A program made the translations under genes and the position numbers. The notes under the pieces are model-generated. The model saw only the letters and a program-made list of their open reading frames with translations, did not search any database and was not told the DNA's origin. Positions 51,197 to 58,908 of a stretch of DNA of 64,000 bases are shown here, in pieces. Source of the stretch: Streptomyces pseudovenezuelae (GTDB taxonomy: Bacteria; Actinomycetota; Actinomycetes; Streptomycetales; Streptomycetaceae); the NCBI RefSeq assembly GCF_029892565.1, contig NZ_JARXVH010000013.1, forward strand, positions 1-64,000, written 5' to 3'. Every line of letters starts with the position of its first letter. Position 1 is the first letter of the stretch.

Positions 51197-52750
51197 ATGA
51201 CACCTCCTTCGCGGCGGGGCCCGTCCCTGCCCGATCCCATGACGATCGCGCCGCGCGCCACTGCACACCCGACGACCCCACGGCTCGCCCAGGACGCCGC
51301 CGGCTGGGCGCCCGGCAACAAGTTCCTGCAAGGCCCGTTCACCCCCTGGACGGAGGAGAGCAGCGCGTACGACCTGGACGTGGACGGTGAGATCCCGGGC
51401 GACCTCGCCGGAGCGCTGTTCCGTATCTCCTCCAACCCCCGCTTCACGCCGCGCGATCCCGACCGCTACCACTGGTGGGAGGGCGACGGCATGGTCTGCG
51501 GGATCTACCTGCGCGACGGGCGCGCCGCCTACCGCACCCGCTGGGTGATGACGGACTCCATGAAGTTCGAGGTCGAGCAGGGTGAGGCGGTCTACAGCGG
51601 CTTCGCCAACGGCGGGAGCACGGCGCCGCTCCCCCACGGTGCTCCACCCGCGAAGAACGTCGCCAACACCAACGTCGGCATCTTCGACGACCATCTGCTG
51701 GTCTACTTCGAAGGCGGCCTGCCGTACTCGATGCACCCCGAAACGCTGGAGACGTACGGCACTCACGACTTCCGCGGCGGCATCGACGTCCTGTGCACCG
51801 CCCACTACAAGATCGACCCCGACAGCGGCGACATGCTCTTCTTCGCCGCCACCGGGCCGACCATCACCTGGTACCGGGCGGACGTGAAGACCGGGCACGT
51901 CGTCGACAGCCACAGCTTCGACATCAAGGTGCCGGTGCTGATGCACGACTTCGCCGTCAGCGACACCTACGCGATCTTCTTCGTCACCCCGGCCCAGTTC
52001 CGCCTCGACCACATCATGCGGGGCGAGCCGGGCGTGGTCTGGGACGAGGCGTCGCTGCCGCACGGCGTGCAGATCGTGCTCATGAACCGGCGGACACACG
52101 CCGTCAGTTGGCACGAGGTGGGCGGTCAGTGGGCCAACACCCACTTCTACAACGCCTACGAGGAGGACGGCCACGTCGTCATCGACGGGCACCGCATCAC
52201 CCGCCTGGGCACGCCGGCCGACCGGCTGGAGACTCCGGTGACGTCCCACTCCTGGTTCCCGCCGTCGCTCCCCCATCGCTGGCGCGTGGACCTGGCGACC
52301 GGCCGGGCGACGGAGGAGATGGTCGGCGGCGTCGCCGGAGAGTTCCCGAGGATCAACGACGCCTACACCGGCCACCCCCACCGCTACGGATATTTCGTCA
52401 CCACCCGTTACCTGGCCAACGACACCATGAGCGACGGTCTCGCCAAGCACGACCACCTGCGCGACAGCACCACGGTCGTCGAGGGACCGGACCACCTCAC
52501 CAACCCCGGCGAGCCGGTCTTCGTCGCCCGCGAGAGCGCCCTTGCCGAAGACGACGGCTACCTGCTCACCCTGTGGTGGAACCGCGAGACCGGCCTGAGC
52601 GAACTCCTCGTCCACGATGCCGCCGACCTGCGACGCACCCCTCTGGCCCGGGTGAAGCTGCCCAGCCGCGTGCCCTTCGGCTTCCACGGCAACTGGGCCG
52701 ACCAGACCACGCTCGATCAGGCTGTGGCCGCCCGCAGCGACGCGAACTGA
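51197..52750 (+). CDS. carotenoid/lignostilbene cleavage dioxygenase family protein
   Basis: 517 residues. The seven-bladed propeller family (RPE65) is shown by its four Fe(II) ligands: His203 (TAHYKID), His250 (LMHDFAVSD), His316 (NTHFYNAYEE) and His497 (FGFHGNWAD). Also YHWWEGDGMVCGIYLRDG and NVANTNVGIFDDHLL. Members cleave C=C bonds in carotenoids, stilbenes (lignostilbene, resveratrol) or isoeugenol/ferulate-type side chains to aldehydes. Adjacent aromatic-type aldehyde dehydrogenase and ring-cleavage genes favour a stilbene or phenylpropanoid substrate over a carotenoid. ATG at 51197 after CTTGGAGC. Confidence 0.92.
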   Translation: MTPPSRRGPSLPDPMTIAPRATAHPTTPRLAQDAAGWAPGNKFLQGPFTPWTEESSAYDLDVDGEIPGDLAGALFRISSNPRFTPRDPDRYHWWEGDGMVCGIYLRDGRAAYRTRWVMTDSMKFEVEQGEAVYSGFANGGSTAPLPHGAPPAKNVANTNVGIFDDHLLVYFEGGLPYSMHPETLETYGTHDFRGGIDVLCTAHYKIDPDSGDMLFFAATGPTITWYRADVKTGHVVDSHSFDIKVPVLMHDFAVSDTYAIFFVTPAQFRLDHIMRGEPGVVWDEASLPHGVQIVLMNRRTHAVSWHEVGGQWANTHFYNAYEEDGHVVIDGHRITRLGTPADRLETPVTSHSWFPPSLPHRWRVDLATGRATEEMVGGVAGEFPRINDAYTGHPHRYGYFVTTRYLANDTMSDGLAKHDHLRDSTTVVEGPDHLTNPGEPVFVARESALAEDDGYLLTLWWNRETGLSELLVHDAADLRRTPLARVKLPSRVPFGFHGNWADQTTLDQAVAARSDAN

Positions 52751-52795
52751 CCTGCCTACTGCATTGCGCGTTCTACGTTTTGAAAGGAGAAGTCC

Positions 52796-53290
52796 ATGGC
52801 TATCACCGGCCTGGGACACACCGGTTTCTGGGTGGACGACCTGGAGACGATGCGTGACTTCTACACCCGTGTCATGGGGCTGACCGTGACCGACGAGGAC
52901 ACGGAGCTCGGCATCGTGTTCTTCTCCGCGCGGCCCGACGAGGAGCACCACGAGTTCGTGCTCCAGCGGGGCCGGACCGCACCGCCGGGGTCCAAGCTGA
53001 CCCACCAGGTGTCGTGGAGGGTCGACTCGCTGGAGTCGATCATCGACTTCCACCATCGGTTCCGTGCCGAAGGCATCGAGGTGCAGCAGGAGGTCACGCA
53101 CGGAAACGCCATCGGCATCTATTTCTTCGATCCCGAGGGCAACCGCAACGAGGTGTATCTGCGGATCGAGCGCGACGTGCGTCAGCCGTTCCGCAAGACC
53201 ATCGACCTCGACCAGGAACCCGCCACCGTGCTTGCCGAAGCCGAACGCCTTCTCGCCGACGGTGGCGCCGCCTACCAGCCGGTTCAGTGA
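52796..53290 (+). CDS. one-domain extradiol ring-cleavage dioxygenase (VOC family)
   Basis: 164 residues, ATG 52796 behind AAAGGAGAAGTCC. Metal ligands of type I extradiol dioxygenases are in place: His8 (GHTGFWV), His70 (THQVSW) and Glu119 (NEVYL); EEHHEFVL and HGNAIGIYFFDPEGN are shared with the paralogue at 16318-16776. A single-domain catechol-type dioxygenase is expected to use Fe(II) or Mn(II). It comes just before an MhpA-like hydroxylase gene (GTGA overlap), so it should open the ring which that enzyme hydroxylates. Confidence 0.85.
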   Translation: MAITGLGHTGFWVDDLETMRDFYTRVMGLTVTDEDTELGIVFFSARPDEEHHEFVLQRGRTAPPGSKLTHQVSWRVDSLESIIDFHHRFRAEGIEVQQEVTHGNAIGIYFFDPEGNRNEVYLRIERDVRQPFRKTIDLDQEPATVLAEAERLLADGGAAYQPVQ

Positions 53291-54879
53291 CGGTGGCGTC
53301 CTCGGGACGCCGCGGGCTCCGGGATCCCTGTGCGCATTCGCAGGTCCTCGTCGTCGGGGCCGGTCCCGTCGGACTCACCGCGGCGCACCTTCTCGGTTCG
53401 GCCGGTGTCCGCGTTCTGCTCGTCGAGCGGAACGCGGACGTCGGCGACGACGCCGAGGCGGTCACCCCCGACGACGAATACCTGCGCATCTTGCAGCGGG
53501 CCGGCGTGAACGAGGCGATCCACCTGGAACGTGTGCTCCTCGCGGCACTGGCGCAACTCCCCACCGTCGAGACCAGCTTCGACACCCGCCTCTTCTCCCT
53601 GCAGCAGCGCACCGACCGTGTGCGCGCCTGGCTCGGCCCGACCGCCGGCGGGCAAGCTGCGGCAGCCCTCGACGTGCCGTATGTCCTGGGCTGCGACGGT
53701 GACCGAAGCTCCGTGCGTGAACTTCTGGGCATCCCGATGCAGGGCCGCAGCTGTCCCGACGTCTGGCTGGTGGTTGACACTCTCGACGACCCCCACGACC
53801 AGGCCTACGGCATGCGCCACAGAAACCCGCGCCACCCCGCCGTCGTGGTTCCGGGCGGCGGCGGCCGTTGCCGCTACGAGTTCCGGCTGCGGCCCGGCGA
53901 GTGCGCCCCCGGTGCGTCTCCGCCGTTCACTCTGGTGCGTGAACTGCTGCGCCCGTACCGCGAGATCAGCGTCCCCCAAGTGGAACGTGTCGTGGCGTCC
54001 ACTTCTCACGCACTGCTCGCGGACCGGCTGCGCGAAGGGCGCTGCTTCCTGCTCGGCAACGCCGCGCACATGATGCCGCCCTTCGCCGGCCAGGGACTCA
54101 GCTCCGGCCTGCAGGATGCTGTCAACCTGTGCTGGAAGGTGGCCGAGGTGCTGACAGGGCGTGCCGGAGACCCGCTGCTGGACACCTACGACACGGAACG
54201 CAGGCCGTCCCTGCAGGCCGTGGTCGAGCGATCCGTCCGACTCGGCGACGTCGCGATGACCACCAGCACGGCCCGCGCTCGCTTGCGCGATCTTTGCGTG
54301 CGTACCGCCTTACGAACCTCTTGGGGCAACCGCTGCTTCGGAGAGATGCGCTGCCGCCCGGATGCCCCTGTCCGGATCGGTGCGGTCGTCCCGTCGCTGC
54401 GCGGTCGCACCGATCCGCTGGTGGGTACGGCACTACCCCTCCCAATGGTTCTGCACGGCACCGCACGTCGGATCACTCGGCTCGACAAGGTCCTCGGTCC
54501 CGGCTGGAGCCTGCTCGGAGCAGGTGTCTCGGAGGACGACTGGGCCACCGTCGAGGAAGCGGGTCCGCCCGCGGACCGCCGTGTGGACCTGGCCTTCGAT
54601 GATCCTGCGCCGAGAGACACCTCCGGGCGCATCGGAATCGCCGATGCCGACGGCGGCGCCCACGCCGCATTCAGCAGGCTCACCGAACGCTTCATCCTGG
54701 TCAGGCCGGACCGGCTGGTGGCCGCAGTCTTCGACGCCGAGGACGCCGAAGGCGTGACGCTCCACCTGGAACGCTTCGCACTCCAGCCTCTCCCCAACCC
54801 CCTTGACACGCCTGCGACTTCGACCGCAGCACCGGTCCTTGCCGCCGTTTCATCCCCTCCCTCAGGAGAACTGTCATGA
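53287..54879 (+). CDS. FAD-dependent aromatic hydroxylase (MhpA-like)
   Basis: 530 residues from the GTG at 53287 that overlaps the previous stop; a GTG two codons later is possible. VLVVGAGPVGLTAAHLLGSA (FAD loop), GCDGDRSSVRE (DG motif) and CFLLGNAAHMMPPFAGQGL (GN instead of GD, as in UbiH-like enzymes). The segment between the FAD loop and the DG motif is shorter than in MhpA and in the paralogue at 16830-18488, so the substrate domain may be reduced. C-terminal thioredoxin-like part ends with a Pro/Ser-rich tail. Overlaps the FAH gene by four bases. Confidence 0.88.
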   Translation: MTVASSGRRGLRDPCAHSQVLVVGAGPVGLTAAHLLGSAGVRVLLVERNADVGDDAEAVTPDDEYLRILQRAGVNEAIHLERVLLAALAQLPTVETSFDTRLFSLQQRTDRVRAWLGPTAGGQAAAALDVPYVLGCDGDRSSVRELLGIPMQGRSCPDVWLVVDTLDDPHDQAYGMRHRNPRHPAVVVPGGGGRCRYEFRLRPGECAPGASPPFTLVRELLRPYREISVPQVERVVASTSHALLADRLREGRCFLLGNAAHMMPPFAGQGLSSGLQDAVNLCWKVAEVLTGRAGDPLLDTYDTERRPSLQAVVERSVRLGDVAMTTSTARARLRDLCVRTALRTSWGNRCFGEMRCRPDAPVRIGAVVPSLRGRTDPLVGTALPLPMVLHGTARRITRLDKVLGPGWSLLGAGVSEDDWATVEEAGPPADRRVDLAFDDPAPRDTSGRIGIADADGGAHAAFSRLTERFILVRPDRLVAAVFDAEDAEGVTLHLERFALQPLPNPLDTPATSTAAPVLAAVSSPPSGELS

Positions 54880-55730
54880 GACTGAGTACCGTCCGCCTGC
54901 CCTCTCCCGATTCCGGCGCGCTGCTTACTGCCGCTGCCCGCCATGACGGCGATGAACTGGTCCTGCTGCCGTACGAGGACGTCGGAGCCTTGCTGGCGAG
55001 CGGAGAGGACTGGCACCACCGCGCCGCAGTGGCTGACGGCAAGCGGCTGCCACTGGATGGGGTGTCCTTCGCTCCCGTCGTCCCGCACCCCAACAAAATC
55101 GTGTGCCTCGGCCTGAACTACGCCACGCACATCAAGGAGATGGGCCGCCCCACCCCGACTCACCCGACCCTCTTCGCCAAGTACGACGGGTCCTTGGTCG
55201 GTGCCCACGACGACGTCCATATGCCGTCCGTCAGCGACGACCTCGACTGGGAGGCGGAGCTCGGTGTCGTGATCGGGCGGCGAGCCAGGCGCGTCACCCG
55301 GGACGAGGCGCTCGGCTACGTGGGCGGCTACACCGTCGTCAATGACGTGACCGTACGGGACTGGCAGCATCGCACCCGGGAATTCCTCTCCGGGAAGACG
55401 TTCGAGGCAACGACCCCGGTTGGGCCGGCGCTCGTGACTGCGGATCAACTCCCCCCGGGCGCATCGGGGTTGACTGTCGGATGCAGCGTGGACGGCCACA
55501 CCATGCAGAAGTCCAACACATCCGACCTGCTCTTCGACGTCGCCGCGATCATCGCCTACATCAGCACCATCATCACGCTCGTACCGGGTGATCTGATAGC
55601 CACCGGCACACCGGGCGGAGTGGGGGCAGGACGCGACCCCAAGGTCTTCCTGCGCCCCGGGCAGCAGCTGGTCACGTTCGTCGAGGGAGTCGGCGAGCTG
55701 TGCAACACCGTCGTCAAGGACCGGTTGTGA
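54876..55730 (+). CDS. FAH-family hydrolase/isomerase
   Basis: 284 residues; ATG overlaps the previous stop. KIVCLGLNYATHIKEMG, DWEAELGVVIGRRARR (metal-binding Glu residues), GYTVVNDVTVRDWQ and GDLIATGTPGGVGAGRDP give the complete FAH signature (HpcE/2-hydroxyhepta-2,4-dienedioate isomerase or acylpyruvase type). Final gene of the ALDH/cleavage-oxygenase/VOC/hydroxylase operon, so it should process the meta-cleavage product. Better match to the classical family than its paralogue at 3587-4522. Confidence 0.93.
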   Translation: MRLSTVRLPSPDSGALLTAAARHDGDELVLLPYEDVGALLASGEDWHHRAAVADGKRLPLDGVSFAPVVPHPNKIVCLGLNYATHIKEMGRPTPTHPTLFAKYDGSLVGAHDDVHMPSVSDDLDWEAELGVVIGRRARRVTRDEALGYVGGYTVVNDVTVRDWQHRTREFLSGKTFEATTPVGPALVTADQLPPGASGLTVGCSVDGHTMQKSNTSDLLFDVAAIIAYISTIITLVPGDLIATGTPGGVGAGRDPKVFLRPGQQLVTFVEGVGELCNTVVKDRL

Positions 55731-55772
55731 CCTCCGGCCGGCGGGAGACATCTGCGCTGTAGGGTGTCCCCT

Positions 55773-56561
55773 ATGTCAGGATCAGCGTCCCCCAGCTATC
55801 GCGAACGCAACTCCACGGCCGACCGGGCCCTGGACATCCTGATGATGTTCGACGACACCCACCTCGTCATTTCCGGTAGCGCCGTCGCCGAGCGCCTGGG
55901 GGTCGCTCGTTCGACCGCCTACCGATACCTGCAGTCACTGGTGAGCAGCAGGTTCCTGGATGAGGCGCCGGGTGGCGGCTTCCGGCTCGGGCTGCGCGTC
56001 CTGGAGATCGGCCGGCTGGCACGACGCAGCTACGGACTCTCCGACATCGCCGTTCCGGCGATGACCGAACTGTCCGAGGACGTGTGCGAGACGGTGCTGT
56101 TGACCCGTCGTACCGGGGAACTGGTCGTCTGCGTCGACCGTGCAGAGGTCGCCACACGGGCGGTACGCATCTCCTACGAGCGTGGCAGCACGCTCCCTCT
56201 CAACGCCGGCGCCTCCGCGCTCGTCCTGCTGGCCTGGATCCCGCAGGACGAGGCGCGCCGACTGCTGGAGGCGGCCGAACTGAGGCGTTTCACACCGGCC
56301 ACGCTCACCGACGTGGACACTCTCATGGACCGGCTCACGCACATCCGTCGCGCCGGGTATTCCGTCACCCGCGGTGAATTCGACCCCGATGTGACGGGCG
56401 TGGCGGCACCGATCCGTGACGCTGAGCAGAAGGTGGTCGCCGCCGTGAGCGTCGCCGCGCTCGCCTCCAGGGTGTTTCCCGAAGCGGAGGCGGCACTGGC
56501 TCAGAAGGTGCTGGTCACGGCCCAGAAAATCAGTGACCGCCTGACCCTCGTCGGAGGGTGA
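55773..56561 (+). CDS. IclR-family transcriptional regulator
   Basis: 262 residues from the ATG at 55773. HTH at about residues 12-65 (ALDILMMFDDTHLVISGSAV, ERLGVARSTAYRYLQSLVSS); effector domain with DVCETVLLTRRTGELVVC and GVAAPIRDAEQKVVAAVSVA. It follows the FAH gene by 42 bases on the same strand. It is only distantly related to the IclR at 1820-2683. Target unknown: the adjoining operon, or the convergent symporter. No operator of the 25-base type is nearby. Confidence 0.9.
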   Translation: MSGSASPSYRERNSTADRALDILMMFDDTHLVISGSAVAERLGVARSTAYRYLQSLVSSRFLDEAPGGGFRLGLRVLEIGRLARRSYGLSDIAVPAMTELSEDVCETVLLTRRTGELVVCVDRAEVATRAVRISYERGSTLPLNAGASALVLLAWIPQDEARRLLEAAELRRFTPATLTDVDTLMDRLTHIRRAGYSVTRGEFDPDVTGVAAPIRDAEQKVVAAVSVAALASRVFPEAEAALAQKVLVTAQKISDRLTLVGG

Positions 56562-56630
56562 GACCACCCCGACGGTGAGACCACCCCGACCCTCGCAGCT
56601 CCCGCTCGGGCGAGGTGATGGACCTGCCAT

Positions 56631-58214
56631 TCAGGAAACAGGCTGCATGGGCGCTGCCTCCGAGTGACCGGCACTACGCCGGCGTCCAGCCATGCTGGAA
56701 GCCCATCCCAGGAGAAAGGTGCCGGGGACGGAGATGAGGGCCGGGCCGATCTGGTCGAACCGCGTGAAGTCGACACCAGGGAAGAGTGCCGCGGGGACTC
56801 CGGAAAATGAGGGTGACATCGTATAGAGGAACACCGTGAGACTTGTCCCTCCATACAGTGTCCACAGCAGTCCAGTGCGGTTGTAACCCTTCCAGTAGAA
56901 GCTGTACAGAAGAGCTGGAGCCACGGCAGATGCGGCTATCGCGGCACTGACGGCACCCAGAAATACCGCAGAGTGGCTCTGCCACATCACGGCGATCATA
57001 ATTCCAGCGGTACCGAAGAGGAAGACGCTGCCGCGAGCTGCCAGTATTTCTCTCCCGGAATGCGCTTCGTCGCCTCTTTCGACAGTGCGGTAGATATCCT
57101 TGGCTATCGCACCGGCCGCAGCGACTGTACTTCCACCGACGACGGCGAGCACACTGAGAAAAACCGCGCAGGCGACTGCGGCGAACAGTGTCCGTCCACC
57201 GTCCAAGTTGTGCGCCAGGAGCATCAGGGCGCCGTCGCCCTCTCCGTTCCCGGACGAGATCTTTCCTGTACCCACCAGGGCGGAAGCACCCATGCCGACA
57301 ATGACGATGGCCAAGGACAACAGGGCGATGAGAAACGTCGCGTACTTGACTGAGCGTCGCGCGGCAGCAGGATCTTTTGCACCGTGGATTCTGACTATGA
57401 CATGCGGCATACATGCGCTCCCCAAGATGAGGATGAATCGCTCCCCAACCAAATTGAGATGCGCCGCCGTTCCCGTCCCATTCATCGTGCCCGAGCTGAA
57501 ATAGCTACCGGGCTTGGCGCTGCCGGAGTCCGCCTGCACAAGGAGGGACCCGAGGTTCCCGTGGAACTTGGCGACGACCGCGAGAGCAGTCACAGCCATG
57601 GCCAGCAGAACCACGACTGCTGCAAGGACCTGCACCGCCGTGATCCCTTTGATACCGCTCAGCATTACACAGGTGACCATCAAACCACCGATGACCACAG
57701 TGCAGACCTGCTGCGCTCCCGTACCCGAGAACCCGAGCAGGTCCGCAGTCACTCTGCCCGCGGCGATGAGCTGCACGACCAGAAACGGGCCGGCTATGGC
57801 CAGGGTGGTCACGGCCGCAGCAATTCGTGGTGCAGCCCCCGGGGCCTGAACCGAGAATATGTCTCCGAGAGTCTGGGCGTTGCGCAGCCGAATAGGCCTG
57901 GCCAGCACGATGAGCAGTCCGAAGGACAGAAGGACGTTCGTGGCATCCATCATTCCGTCGAATCCGAATGTTGCCACCATCGCGGTGCTATTCAGCAGCA
58001 ACGGTGCCGACACGAAACTGCCCGCTATCGCCAGACCGCCCACCAGGGGAGAGTGCTTGCCGTCTCCGACATAGAATTCCTTCGGAGTATCCGATTCGAG
58101 GCCAGAAAAGACCGAAAGGAAGAGGACTATCGCGATGAACAATAGAAAGACGACTATGATGGGAGAATTTTCTCGAGTGTCTGCCGCCAGAAAGAAATCC
58201 AGACCGTTCACCAT
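56631..58214 (-). CDS. sodium:solute symporter, ActP-like
   Basis: 527 residues, about 13 hydrophobic helices; SSS-family marks include FYVGDGKHSPLVGGLAIAGS, GIKGITAVQVLAAVVV and GGSTVAAAGAIAKDIYRT. ActP-type symporters import acetate, pyruvate or other short acids with a cation. The gene overlaps the small membrane-protein gene by seven bases, the same pairing as yjcH-actP. Third-position G/C is visibly lower than in neighbours, with many A/T-ending codons, hinting at separate origin. Confidence 0.9.
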   Translation of the reverse strand: MVNGLDFFLAADTRENSPIIVVFLLFIAIVLFLSVFSGLESDTPKEFYVGDGKHSPLVGGLAIAGSFVSAPLLLNSTAMVATFGFDGMMDATNVLLSFGLLIVLARPIRLRNAQTLGDIFSVQAPGAAPRIAAAVTTLAIAGPFLVVQLIAAGRVTADLLGFSGTGAQQVCTVVIGGLMVTCVMLSGIKGITAVQVLAAVVVLLAMAVTALAVVAKFHGNLGSLLVQADSGSAKPGSYFSSGTMNGTGTAAHLNLVGERFILILGSACMPHVIVRIHGAKDPAAARRSVKYATFLIALLSLAIVIVGMGASALVGTGKISSGNGEGDGALMLLAHNLDGGRTLFAAVACAVFLSVLAVVGGSTVAAAGAIAKDIYRTVERGDEAHSGREILAARGSVFLFGTAGIMIAVMWQSHSAVFLGAVSAAIAASAVAPALLYSFYWKGYNRTGLLWTLYGGTSLTVFLYTMSPSFSGVPAALFPGVDFTRFDQIGPALISVPGTFLLGWASSMAGRRRSAGHSEAAPMQPVS

Positions 58215-58507
58215 GTCGTGCCCTCGCGTCTACTTCTTCTGTCCAGGCGATGCATAGTTGCCAGGAGGAGCGCCATCTGGGTCAGACACAGGAGGATCCC
58301 CAAGGGAATGCCCGATGTACCGAAGATGCGGATATCTGACAGATTCCCGGACGTACCGAAAATTATTTCAACCGCGAGGAGTGCGATGTTGGGGGCTAGA
58401 TATCTGGTCTCCAGGTGCCACTTCTTGCGCGGAACGCTGTGCCCGCCGGATGAATGTTTCGGTCCTGGGTTTTCCTGCGATGGCTGCAGGTAGAAGCCTT
58501 CTTGCAT
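58208..58507 (-). CDS. small two-helix membrane protein, partner of the symporter
   Basis: 99 residues from the ATG at 58507 behind GGAGATATCCC. A polar N-terminal half with RKKWHLETRYLAP is followed by helix NIALLAVEIIF and a second helix IPLGILLCLTQMALLLATMH. Position and topology correspond to DUF485/YjcH proteins that accompany ActP symporters, though the sequence is divergent and I rely on context. AT-richer than its surroundings, like the symporter. Confidence 0.7.
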   Translation of the reverse strand: MQEGFYLQPSQENPGPKHSSGGHSVPRKKWHLETRYLAPNIALLAVEIIFGTSGNLSDIRIFGTSGIPLGILLCLTQMALLLATMHRLDRRSRREGTTW

Positions 58508-58908
58508 GGGATATCTCCACGCCGAGGTATGGGGAGCGCGGCCGGCTGCAGACGCCCGGGGAGCGGCGTTGCGCCCACAGTGCCCGCTCAGACTGCTGGT
58601 GCGAGCGATGACGATACCCCCAAAACATGCTCCTGTCCTCTCTATCGAGACCACTGTTTCGTAAAACGAGACATCGAGCAATCTTGGGGCGCGGAGCAGT
58701 ACGTCGGCCTGGTCGCATGACATCCGCTTCGCACTGCGGGCACCTGCGGCCGTCCCGCTGCAGCTGCTGCGCGCCACGCATCGACAGCGTGGTCGACCTC
58801 GTGTGTCCCTTGATGTACAGGGCGCAGGTGCCGTTCGTTGGCGGGCCTCGCGGCCACCGATACATACTTGAAGGGAAACCGCGGCGTCCGCCGCAGGTGA
58901 GGTGGCCC
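58508..58908. other. divergent intergenic region, symporter operon / SpoIIE gene
   Basis: About 400 bases with no gene that I can support. A minus-strand reading near 58737 with CPQC is too short and has no partner motif. The region must hold the promoters of both units, but I see no clear -35/-10 pair. Confidence 0.4.

Noticed and set aside
49559..53101. Minus-strand open frame of about 1180 codons opposite the ALDH and cleavage-oxygenase genes
   Set aside because: Its reading is Val/Arg/Gly/Asp-rich with no domain, and the plus strand holds two clear enzymes over the same bases. Long antisense frames are a by-product of GC-rich codon bias.
31986..55730. Type II polyketide or other antibiotic cluster, suggested by SnoaL-like proteins, FAD hydroxylases and TetR/MFS genes
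   Set aside because: No ketosynthase, acyl carrier protein, NRPS or terpene synthase is present; ring-cleavage enzymes and CoA transferases indicate breakdown instead.
58700..58870. Small minus-strand frame with a CPQC motif as a zinc-ribbon protein
   Set aside because: Only one CxxC pair, no good start, and it lies in the divergent promoter region.
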